Positions 49,702-62,175 of a stretch of 64,000 nucleotides of DNA are shown piece after piece. This DNA comes from Amoebidium appalachense (lineage: Eukaryota > Ichthyosporea): positions 3,720,001-3,784,000 of the forward strand of contig CAVNZM010000006.1 in the NCBI GenBank assembly GCA_963693365.1, written 5' to 3'. The position numbers and the translations under genes are program-made. A model generated the notes under the pieces. The model saw nothing but the letters and a program-made list of their open reading frames with translations. It made no database searches and had not been told where the DNA came from. Position 1 is the stretch's first letter. The number at the start of each line of letters is the position of its first letter.

Positions 49702-51785
49702 ATGGTGGCCCCGATCGCCTTCATCTCTTCATGTTTCATCCTTTTTACCTGTTTTACCCGCGCGTTTTCCTATGGGCAGGTAGTAGTTACATCTACCAAC
49801 ACCACAACAGTTACAACTCTTCAACTTTCAACCATCCGCACGTTTGCATCGACGTTCAAGACAACCGACACACTGGGAGCAACGGTGACCACAACAGAAC
49901 ATTTCGTGGATTTAACCCAAGTGCCTGCTATTTTGACACGAACAGTAACTGGAACTTTCACACTTACCCAAGTTTCTTCATCTTCACCGACACCCGTTAG
50001 TAGGGTAACTAGTACTACTACACCACAGGCGTCACAACAAACATATGAAACCACGACATACACCTCGTATTTTACTTCAACGTTTACGCAAATGAACTAT
50101 TTCAGTCAGCTTACTACAATAAGCGAGCCGTGGGCAACAATAGTCACATCTTCATTTCCAATCACTGCGTCAACCACTAGTAGTACTAGCGTTCCTACAC
50201 CCATTGTACTCACGTTTACAACTTCATACGAAACTAGTTTTTTTTACAGCTCAACAAAAATCACAACAAATTGGTTGAACAAGTTGACCACCATCTATGA
50301 ACCTATGGGTGCCTACTTCTACACAACACGCACATACACTACCACCATTGGATATGTTACACCCACACAAGCAGTCTCGACACCTGGTCCACCAAGCACA
50401 CATGTACAAGCAAACACAACACCCACGTCAACCATTCAGCCGATTGCCTCTTCACCAACAACAATCGTAACTTCTTCTTCATCCATTACATTCACCTCGG
50501 TAATAACATCAACGGTGCCATTACCAAACACAATCATCACTGAAACTACAGCCACATACTTAACAATAACCAGCAGTTCGTCCGCACCTACCTCTACATC
50601 TTCCACCCTACAGATGACCACTACATCCACATCTACACAGAAAACAACAGAAATTTCGTCAAACAAGCTGGCAGAAAGTACATACACCGTGTTAACCACC
50701 ATCGCAACACAAGCCACCACTACCGCGGTATCCATACCCACACAAACCACGAACTCCGAGTTCAGCGGCACTGGAACCGGTTCCGCAGGCACAGTTACTT
50801 CTGTAGGCAGCGAGTTTTTGGTTTGGTATCTCACTAACGAGAGTGCTATTGTTTCAAGCACCGAAAACACTCAGCTCATGACGACAGATACCTTGCAGCA
50901 GCTTATTGGCAGTGCAAAAGGTAGCTCCGAGCAGGGTGGTAATCAGTATGGGGCAGAATCAACAAGCGGCGTCGTTGTGGAATTCATGAATACCGCCACA
51001 GTTTCAGAAATTCAATCTACGATAAGCGGGGACGGCCGTGCAAGAGAAACTGTAGTAGGCACCGACAACACGCAATCTACGGAAAGCACGGTGGTTGAAT
51101 CGGTTGCAACTGAAACCGTCAAATCTACCGTTGGCTCGGGAAGCACAGTAATTTCTACCCAATCAGACACGGAAACTGTTTTACCGAGTGACAAAGGCCC
51201 AACCACTGCCAATGACAGCGCAGACACGGGTACCATCGAAAGTATGACTGGGCTTGTGACCGCGACCCAATCAGATCCAAGCTTTATATCCCCTACGACC
51301 ACTACAACCACAAGTGCGGGAAGCACAGTCCTTCTCAGCCAATCACAAGAAGGCGCTAACTTGCCTGAGAATGAGGGTACACCCACAGCCACCAGCGACA
51401 CTGGCCATGTGATTCCCACCCAATCAGAACACAGCATTAGCTCTACACCCACTACCATTTCTTTTGGTGCAGACCTCGGTCCGGCAGAGAGCAGGACCGC
51501 AGATGTGACTTCTAGCCAATCAAATCCAATGCCCACAACGACCCAAACGACCAATACGCAGAGTAGGTTTGGTTGTGCGGACCCATTGCATACCTCACTC
51601 ACTGATCATGACTTTGTATCCACGCTCCACCAGTCACCTCAACCGCCAGACAGAATCTGTGCTGAGAAACTCTTTACCATTATGCCCTCCAAACTCTTTA
51701 CCATTATGCCCTCCAAATTTCGACCCCTCCCCCCACCCCCTCCCCCCGCCCCTACCCTACCCCATCCTCTTTCCAGCCAATACAG

Positions 51786-51819
<34 letters not shown>

Positions 51820-51912
51820 TCCCTGCCCCTCCTCCCCTTGCCAACCCTGAACCAAGTGGGCGAAAATGGGCTGCTCAGTTTTGTGTCTGGGCTAAGAACC
51901 AAATTAGGTTAA
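49702..51912 (+). other. Ser/Thr-rich first exon of the membrane protein
   Basis: The open frame runs to a stop at 51910-51912. After the signal peptide it is dominated by TTT, TST and TVTT strings and later by a recurrent TQSD/SQSN element spaced 25-50 residues (DNA core CCAATCA near 51163, 51269, 51340, 51421 and 51516). Two diverged internal repeats carry LTTISEPWA and LTTIYEPMG. The exon probably stops near 51615 (GACTTT|GTATCC), because beyond that lie two tandem copies of a 24-bp unit (about 51668-51717) and a C-tract (51784-51816) typical of introns here. Confidence 0.7.
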
Positions 51913-52333
51913 ATTACAAATTTATCTTACTTTTGATCGGATGCTGCGGAAACAGGGGTTCATATGATTGGTCAGAATGTCACGTGGGCTGGTATGGAAC
52001 ATTTTCCGCCGACCTTTGAAATTGCCATTGGAAACAATGTCGTCATCGGTAAGAAATTCCCTCCCTGCACACAGCATGTATTCCACTATAGGGTGCAACT
52101 CTATTCTCTCCCTCCAATAATCACCCCCCTTTTCCAGGTTCTCCTAGGGTCTCTGTAAGGCCCTCCCCCGCTCCCCCCACCACTCCCCCCCTTCCAATAA
52201 AAAAACCCCCCAAACCTCACCCCTCAACTAACCCACACACAAATTTCTTCCCTTCCATCCCATCTCCGCACCTTCCCTCGACCTTATCTCCTCATCTGTT
52301 GCATTCATCCACTCCTTCAACCACCCTTACCCC

Positions 52334-52384
<51 letters not shown>

Positions 52385-53294
52385 CCCGCCCGCCCGCCCC
52401 CCTACCCCTCCCCTGCCCCTTCCCCCGCCCGCCCCTCCCTCCTCCATCCACCCCCATATGCCCACCTCCACCCTATTCCCTTCAAGCCCTCACCACAAAT
52501 CTTCCGAATACCTGCCCTTGGCCCCGTGCCTCTGTTTGCTCAACGTACGCCTCAAAGCCACTCCAGTTAGAGAAATCTCTTGAGTTCTAATCGTCGTTTT
52601 TTCAAAGCCCCTGGTGACCAAAGTTCACCACTCTTTGACGTAAACATTTCCAACACAAAGTATTCGCACCCCTCCCTCCCCCCTCCCCCTTTTGCCCTGG
52701 CTCCCCTGCCCCCCTCCCTCCCCCCTCCTTCCTCCGCAGCTATCTTCCCCCCCCCCCCCCCCCCCCTCCCGTCCATGCCCGAATTCGCTGTGAATTCGAA
52801 CCATGTGGGATAAGCACCTAGCCCACGTGTATCAAGAGTATTCATGGCTACCTCTACGCTCTCTCTGAGTGTGGTTAAAATCATAGTAGCGGGGAAGCAA
52901 ACCTCTCTTACACAATTTACTGACAAATAAATCAACAGCCGCAGATGCCAAATTAGGAAATTGTGTGAGCGTTGGCCACGACACGACGATAGCCTCAAAC
53001 GTGTCGGTGCAGGAGGGGGTTGTGATTGGTGCAAGTGTTACCATAAATGGAAATGTGGTTCTGGCCCCAGGTAGTGTGATTGCAGATCATGTGGTGATTG
53101 GGAGTTCCAGCATTCTGGAAAACGTAGAGGTAAAGAGTCGCACAAAAACACACGGACACACATGCACACACACACACAAACACAATCACACACTCACACA
53201 TGCACGCGCGCTCGTGCACGCACACACGTGAGCGCACGCACACACGCGCGCGCGCACACACACACACACATACACACACAGACAAAAACACATA

Positions 53295-53374
<80 letters not shown>

Positions 53375-53512
53375 AGTGCAAGCACGCGCGCACACACACA
53401 GACACACACGTGTGTGCACACACACAGGCACACGCGTGCGTGCACAAACACACACACAAACACACACACAAATAAACACACACACACACACAACACACAC
53501 AACATACGCACA

Positions 53513-53587
<75 letters not shown>

Positions 53588-53650
53588 ATACACACAGAGT
53601 TTCCCCCTCCCGGCCCCCTCTCCTTCCCCATTCCAACAACCCTCCAGCCC

Positions 53651-53686
<36 letters not shown>

Positions 53687-55523
53687 CCCTCCATCCCCCC
53701 GCCCCCCCCAGGCACTCACACACACACGTCCCCTCGACTAGATATTTCACCTCACCTTCACCTGTCGCTCAATTCAGTTTCACTACGACCCCAACCTTTT
53801 GCCCCCTTCCACTCCTACTCCAGTCCATCAGCTAGGCTGTACCCTCCCTGCCCCACCCAATCTCCCTCCCACCCCACCACCCATCCCTAGTGACATCAAT
53901 AACCCCTTCACCCCCCCCCCCTCCTCCCCCCCCCCTTCACCCCACCCATATCCACGAGTCACCCTATCGTCATTCATCTGTCGTCACCCCCCTCCCCCCT
54001 CCCCCCTTCCCCCTCCTATGTCCCCTTTTGATCCCCTGTGAATCCGGTATCCCCCCTGTGTCCTCCCCTACTTCTCCCCACCTCCAATATCTTTCATTTC
54101 TCCTTATGTATACTCACCACTTCCTCCGAACTGGGCAGTGGCAATGTGTCTCAAGTAGAGGTTGATGTGCCAATTATGTTTATACCTCCCCCTCCCCCCC
54201 CCCCCCCCCCCCCCCCCCCGTGTCACCCCCCCGCGTCCTCCCGCCTTCCCTGCCCTTCTCACAGGGCACACTTACACTAAATTATTTTCTCTTTCTCCCC
54301 TCCTCCCCTTCCACCCCTCTTGTTGTGTTTGTTTGTTGAACTTCGCCCCCCTCCCCCCCTACCCCCCCCCCCCCCCCCCCCCCGATGCACACAAACACAC
54401 CAAAAAAAAAATCCCATTCCCCCATTCGGGCCTCGCCTCCCCCCTCTCCCCTCCCCCCCCTGATCCGCCCCCACCCCCCTTCCCTCGCCTCCCCCCAAAG
54501 ACACACACGCACACACACACACACACACAGCACACACACACAATATCTTCCCCCTTCCATCATCCCTCCTCTCCCTGGTATTATGGGACAATATTTGCCC
54601 TTTTCCATGAATCTCCCCTTTCTGCTGACACTCACCCTTCAATTCTGTGTTCTCTCACCTTCCCGGCTTATTTCACAGGTAAAGAGATCTGTTCAGATCG
54701 GAGCTGGATCGGTCTTATCGGATGCTGTGATTGGTGCCGGGGCCAAGATCGGGAGCAACACACTAATCCTAAAGTCTAAAAATAGAAGGTATGCGCCCCA
54801 TGCTGATCACATCCAACATTCACCCCCCTGTCATTTCCTTGGACTCTAGCTTTTGCATTATGCTCTGCCCATTCTCAGGCAATTACTATCCTTATTAAAT
54901 CCCCCCCTCCTCCCCCAACCCCCCATCCTTCACTTCTACCCCCCTTGCCCCTCCCCACGAACCCCGCAATCCCATTCAATCCCTCGTTGCTCTCATGATA
55001 AGGTTTCTTTCCCCACACCATTATCCTTGGATTCCTCCTACTACTCCGTCCTACCCCGTCCCCTTTTCCGACTTTCTCCCCTCCCCCCCCCCCCCCCCTC
55101 CCCCCCCCTCCCCCCTCCCCTCCCCCCACCTGCCTCAGGCCCCAGCCTGCCTCACTACGTTCAAGATCACACCAAGTCAAATCCACTTTCCTCCCGATTC
55201 CCGATGTGGCCCTGCCATCCCCTCAACCCCCCCCTCCCCCCCACTTCCCCCCCCCCCGGCCAATGACCTATAGGTCAATACACAACACACGAACAGACAC
55301 GCACACAACTTGAACCCTGCTTCCTTAGATTCCTCCCCGGTTCCCCTTCCCCCCTCCCCCGTCCCCTCTTTCCTTTCACCCTAACGCCCCACATACATAC
55401 ACAGCCACCCACACACGAACATACACACACACACACACAAGCACACACACACACACCCACGTGCGCACGCCCATATGCACACGCAAACACGCGCGCATGC
55501 CTCCCCCCCCCCCCCCCAAAAAA

Positions 55524-55554
<31 letters not shown>

Positions 55555-56104
55555 CACACACAGGAGGGTAGCCGTCCGTCTCAAGCGCACATCCATCGGG
55601 GAAAATGCAGATATCGGAGGTAGGCAATCTCTAACCATATTCAGCAGCCCCTCCTCCCCTCCCTCCTCCCCCTCCGTCCCCCCTTCCCCCCCTTCCTCAT
55701 TCTCACTCCTTCTCACGCCCTCCCCCTCCCCACCCCCCCCCTCTTCCCTTCCCCCTCTCCCCCCCTGGCGGTTTTCTTACCCATCTAACCCCCTCATTCT
55801 GGATATACGCTATACACGCCCCCTCCTCCACCCCCACCACCTTAAGACACCTCGTGCTGACCCATCCCTTCACTCCCTCTTCATGCCCACATCCCCCCCT
55901 CTTTCCCCCTTGCCCCCCCCCCCCCCCCCCCCCCCCTCCTACATTGCTAATCTACCCACTCCACAAGTCTCTTTGCTCCATCCACTTACTTGCCCTTACC
56001 ACCCTTACATTCCAACCATCACAAACCCTCCTGAATTTCCTCCTAGTGGCCACATCTAATTCATTCATGCATGTATTGCCACTTGCCATTGAAGTGTTAC
56101 CTCT

Positions 56105-56146
<42 letters not shown>

Positions 56147-56362
56147 CCCCTCCCCCTTCCTCAAAAAAAAAAAAAAAAAAAAAAAAAAACCTCACATACA
56201 CAAGAAAATACTCCTCTGGTCCTGATTTCCCGATAAAACTGGAAGAAGAATCACGGGCGCCGTTGTGAGATTCAACCAATACCTCTTTATCGTCTTACGT
56301 GTGTGTGCATTTTGTTCCCTCCCTCCCCCCCCCCTCCCCCTCCCCCCTCTCGACCGTACAAA

Positions 56363-56405
<43 letters not shown>

Positions 56406-56772
56406 CGGCCCCACTCTACCACCACTTTCATCATCTTGCAGCATATGAAACCTTACCTAGATATGTTTGCTCTCAGACGGCACGACCCTGTGTTCTGGCT
56501 TTGTAAGTGGTCGGGATCTTATACTCGGACGGAACAATCTTATTGCCTGCGTGAACTCAACCTTAGTGAGAGACTGCGTCACCATCGGAGGTGTGCGCCC
56601 CTTCCGCCGCCCCCTCCTCCGCACCCCCCTCCCCCTCTCACCTCTCTTTTTGCCCCCCTCATCCTCCCGCCTCCTCAATTCCCCCATTCACCCCCTCCCC
56701 ACTCAACCCCTATCTCCCTGTCCCCTGCCCGCCCCCCGCCCCCCTCCCCCCCCTCCCCCCCTCCCCCCCCTC

Positions 56773-56811
<39 letters not shown>

Positions 56812-57939
56812 CCCTCCCCCCCCCGCCTTCCCTTTCGGTAGAATGAATACGACACACACCGAACTGCCCGCCGTGGTAAAAGTGTGTTTGATTGTTATAG
56901 TAAGCCCCTCTCTTCCCAATAACTTGATCTAACTCCTCAAGCCCTCTCTCCTCCTATTCAAATCCCTCCCCCTCTCTCCCCCCTCTCCCCCCCCCTCTCC
57001 CCCCCCCCCCTCTCGCCCCCCGCACACAAACACACTCACACATCTTTGCCACGAGGGTTTTTTAACCCACTTTGTACAAACTTGCTGGTGTCCGGTACCA
57101 GTTCCATTGTCACCCAGGGAAGGGGGGAGGGGGGGGGGGGGGGGGGGGGGGGGGGAAGGGAATGATATGGGTGGTTGGGAGGGGGGGGGGTGGGGGAGTG
57201 GGAACAACGGGGAGGAAGCCGTGGAGGAGAGGGGCCGGATGGGGGGAGGGGGGAGGGGGGAGGGCATTAATGAGGCGGAGAGGGAGGAGGGGGGAGGGGG
57301 GAGGGGAAGGGGGGTAGTGGGGAGTATACGAATAAAAGGCTGGCTTGAACTATGATGGGTGATTCTATAAAATGAGGATCAGAATAATGGGGTAGCCCGA
57401 AGGTTGTCAAAGAGAGATAATGGCTGGTTCGTGTGTTTGGAAAAAAGCAGAGCGGAAGCTTGTGGCCATTAAGGGATTGTGATTGGCTCGTACTGACCAA
57501 TCAAATTGACTATCCACATGCAAACGGTAGATGCAAATACGTTTCGGGTGGATGGACGGGTAGACAGCAGTGCAAAAATCGGCAGCAACAACCAGGTAAT
57601 GCCCCCCTTCCCCCTTCCCCCCCCCCCCCCCCCCCCCCTCCCCCCCCCCCCCCCCACTCACCCCCCTCCCCCTCCCCCTCCCCCTCCTTCCCCCCCTTCC
57701 CCCCCCCCCCCCCCCCCCAAAAAAAAAAAAAAAAAAAAAAAAAACGAGGGGAAGGAAACCACACATACTGCTCCCTCTCCATTTAGTAACGTCCCTATGC
57801 AAATTCAGTGTGCTTGTTTGGTTTAAAATTCATACCGTCTTGTCTTATGGGGTGTGCTTTTGCCACCGAATTTGAGCCCCCCCCCCCCCCCCGGCCCCCC
57901 CTCCCCCCGCCCCCCCCCCTTCCCCCCCCCCCCCCCCTC

Positions 57940-57970
<31 letters not shown>

Positions 57971-59980
57971 ACACACACACACCAAGCAAACACATACGCA
58001 AGGAGATATACAGCAGAAGCAATGAATGCAACCGAAAGCCTCAAAAACGAGAAAACACAGCAACTAATTTGCAATGTTGCTCTGCACCCTACCCACCCCC
58101 CTATCGTCCAAAGACATTTCCTTATTCACACCCAGCAGTGATACCTTACACCCATGCCTTCCTGAGTAAGGGCCCAAAACGCACTTCTTTTTGTCTGTGT
58201 GGTGGTGTGATGCGAGAGGGAGCAGTGGGGGGGGGGGGGGGGGGGGGGGAGGGGGGGGGAGGGGGGGGGGGGGGGGGGGGGGGAGGAGAGGGGGGAGGGG
58301 GCGATATTTGTGTGTGTGTGGTGGTAGTGGCTGGGAGAGGGAAGGGATGTGAGGGAGGGACGGCCGGAGAGGGGGGGGGGGGGGGGGGAGGGGGATAAGC
58401 AAACGAGGGAACACTCCCAATATTATCTTTCCCCAGTAATCACACAGCTTAATACTATTTCCATCAAGAAACCACATCTCGCAACCAACGCTTCCTCTCC
58501 TTCAACCATCCCCACACTCTGAATCCCCCGTCACCCCCCCTCCCCCACCCCCCCACCCCCCCCCTCCCCTGCCCTTCTTTCCTTCCCCCCTCCTCCCCAC
58601 CCCCCCATCCCTCTCCCTCCTCTCTTCCCCCTGAAAACCACCCCCCCCACAACCCCAGACCGCCCAGGCCAAACAACCGACCATCTTCCACACATACACA
58701 CACGTACTAATCTAATCCAACCTTCTCCATTCACCCTCCCTCCCCACTCTACGCACCAACCCATCTCCCTCCCCTCCCTTCCCCCATCCCCCCCCCCCCC
58801 CCTCCTCCCTCCCCCTCCCCCCATGCATCGCAAAAAAAAAAAAAAAAAAAAAAAAAACTACTGAAAACCAAGTTCGAATCTTCGTTCTACGTCGGTGAAG
58901 GCGCAACTGTAGGGGACGGCAACCACTTCCACCAGCCCATCATGATCCCCCCAAACCACAACATATCCAACAGGCAGGATATCTGGGCTGAAAATTTGAA
59001 CGATGAGAGTGAAAGTGGAATGAACAAAATAATTCTGAGGGCAGCATTTGGCGTTGCTGCTGCAGTGGTGCTAGTGGTGGGGATATGGGGAGCCACGATA
59101 TATGTAAAGAAAATGAAGGGAAGAGAAAGACGTAAGGTAAGTGGGCTCTGACATGTTTATTTGCAAATGGGCATTCCTCCTCTCCCTCCCCCCCCCCCCC
59201 CCTCTTTTTCGAGCTCCCCATTTACCTTCATCCAGCCACGCTCTAACTCTCCTGGTTGACTTTGTGATTTTCAAAAAGTCTTTTCCAGCTTTCTTGAGTA
59301 TGTGACAGAAAGATTGTGTTTGGCCTGGACGGGTGGAGGGCGGAGATTGGAGGGAGCGACGGGAGGGTGGTATTTGGGAGGAGGGCTGTGAGGGGAGAGA
59401 GAGTTTTTGTGTGTGTGTGTGTGGGGGGAGGGGGGGGGGGGGGGGAAGGGGGTGAAGGGGGGGAGGGGGGAGGAGGAATGTTGAATAGGGCATATCCGTC
59501 AGATTTGAACTCCACCGCAGCCTTACTAGTCGTGTAAGAGAAAAGGAACCTCAGTGAGTTAAACTTAGCGAGACACTATTTTGTGGATCCACTTCATATG
59601 AGCCTTGTATGAGGTGTGTTCTAATTCCCGAGCATCAGCTTTAACATTGAAAACATCGCACCATTCACTCCTAATGTAATTCAACCCGTTTTTTATTGCA
59701 GGCGCCCGGATGCAGCCACATGTCTAGCTCATCCACAAATGGGTTAATTGGTGGCAGCACCCGTAACCTGGACCTGAGTGACATGCAGGGCAGCTACAGC
59801 AGCACATATACAGGTGGGCCAATAGAATATAAGTGAAAAAAGTAAATCCATGCAACCTCAATCACGCTCTATGTGTCACTAAGTGTGCGAATGCAAAGTG
59901 GTGGGTAGTGTGTATGTTTTAGGGGGAGCTGAGAACAAGCTAGCCAAGAGTTATGTACATGTCACAGATTCCGACCGATG

Positions 59981-60072
<92 letters not shown>

Positions 60073-60084
60073 CGCACGCACACG

Positions 60085-60181
<97 letters not shown>

Positions 60182-60689
60182 ACACACACAAACACACTGA
60201 CACACACACACAAAGGCTACAACAGAGAGACGAGCTCTCTCTCATCTCCCTCCGTACTATCGGACTTCAAAACCGATTCACGACCCCTCGAGGACTGGAA
60301 TACTCTAGATGTGAGAACCCCCCCTTCCCCCCCCCCCCCCCCCCCTCCGTCCCCCCCTCCCCCCTTCCCCCCCCCCTCCCCCCCCCCCCCCTTCCCCCCG
60401 CCAAAACGCATGCACACCCACCCCGCAACCCCTTTGCCTCTCCTCTTTGCCCCTTCCTCACTACTGTCTCCCCCCCCCCCCTAACAACCCCCACAAACTC
60501 CCACCCACCCCCCCCCCTCCCTCTAGGAGACTTACCCCCCCTTCCCTCCCCTTCCTCCCGCAATGACCACGCATTGATATGAGCTCCACTTAGATGTATG
60601 GGGTGGTATTATAGGTTATCGTGTTTTACGACCTCACCCTTCTGAAAAAGTGCAGTAGCCTGCCTCGAAGATCCCCGTGTCCATGGGGC

Positions 60690-60724
<35 letters not shown>

Positions 60725-60748
60725 TTTTGTCGGGGCGGCAGGGCGGGG

Positions 60749-60788
<40 letters not shown>

Positions 60789-61658
60789 GGGGGGGAGGGG
60801 GGGGGGGGAAGGGGGGGGGGGAGGGGGTCCGGGGGCTAATTTTCTTTGCTTTTCCCCCCCCCCCCATTTTTAGTCGTGTTCTCCAATGGTGCTTGGTTTT
60901 GCTTTGCTTTTAAGCTTTACAATCTCTCTAACGCATTTATTTACTTCCCCCCCCCCCCCCCCTCCCCTCCCCCCGCCCACCACCGCCGCCTCTCTCTCCT
61001 CCCTCTCCCCCCCCCCCCCCCCCCCAACACACACACACACACACACATACGCATCATCTCAGGTGTACACGAACATAGCAAAGAAAGCTCCTCCCTCAGC
61101 AGCCAAATACGCAGCAACCATCTACCGCATGCGGGTGACAGGTATGTGTTCTGCATTCTGATTGGAGGAGTACCACTATTCGGGGCTGTGATTGGTTCAC
61201 TTTTGCTCTTTTATGGCAGTGCACCATACATCGAGGAAGTCATTGTTGGCTCTGCTAGAAAAGTGAGGGCGGCCATTTTAAGCGATGGGGGAGAGAAAAG
61301 GGAGGGGGATATGGGCCTATAGAGAGCATACAAAGGAACCGCGGCAGGTGAGGAGTTACGGGAAGGGGGGTGGGGTGAGGGGGGTGGGGGGCTGGGGGGA
61401 GGGGTGCTGGTGGTGGTGGTGGAGGGGGGGGGGGGGGGGGGGGGGGGGATTGCAATAATAGCATACAGCGTGCATGTAAAGCACACCGTGATGTGTGTGT
61501 GTGTACGTGGGGTAGGGGGGAAGGGGGGGGGGGGGGGGGGGGGGGGGGATTGAATTGTCCATAAACATGTGGATGACTGCACAGGTAAAGATTTGATGGA
61601 GTTGACAACACAACAGCTGATAGGGAAAATGAACAGCTGGCATGTGGCCCCACAGGAC

Positions 61659-61704
<46 letters not shown>

Positions 61705-62121
61705 TCTCTGTGTGCCTCCACGGGTCTATGGCAATACAGTAGTGGTGGTGGCAGTGGACGGAGAGGTAGGGGGGAGGTGAGGGGGAAGAGAGGGAGGGAG
61801 GGAGGGGGGAATGAAGGTGTGTGTGGTTTGTGCCTGTGTGTCTCAATCCGTGGGTTGTGTGTGATGGTTGCCACCCATCCATATCCAATACAACAGCATT
61901 TTGGTTCCTGGTGCACGTTCTCGTCTCATTGTCGCTGCATTGAGCTTACCCCCTTGCCCCCCTTTCCCCAATGTGTTTACAGCTGCAATGCACACTCCCC
62001 CTCCCCCTCCCCTTTCCTCCCCCGTACACACACCGACACACAGCAACCCTGCCTGTTCTCCCCAACCTGATTGAACATCCCCCTCGCCGCCCCCCCCCCC
62101 CCCCCCCCCCCCGATCTCCCC

Positions 62122-62175
<54 letters not shown>

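Larger units (their letters stand above)
51976..57595 (+). other. hexapeptide-repeat (left-handed beta-helix) exons
   Basis: Exons 2-7 give consecutive six-residue turns with small hydrophobics at the inward position: FEIAIGNNVVI, DAKLGNCVSVGHDTTIASNV, SVQEGVVIGASVTINGNVVL, APGSVIADHVVIGSSSIL, VKRSVQIGAGSVLSDAVIGA, GAKIGSNTLIL, TSIGENADIG, SGRDLILGRNNLIACV, STLVRDCVTIG, GRVDSSAKIGSNNQ. Splice sites are chosen so that all junctions keep this register. N-x-S/T sites (NVT, NVS, NST) are compatible with a luminal or extracellular location. LbH domains are usually cytosolic acyltransferases; no C-terminal catalytic His arrangement is seen. Confidence 0.82.

Noticed and set aside
51976-57595. Cytosolic hexapeptide acyltransferase or dynactin p25/p27-like gene
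   Set aside because: No catalytic His loop or nucleotide-sugar domain, and phase-consistent splicing links the repeats to a signal peptide upstream and a TM helix downstream.
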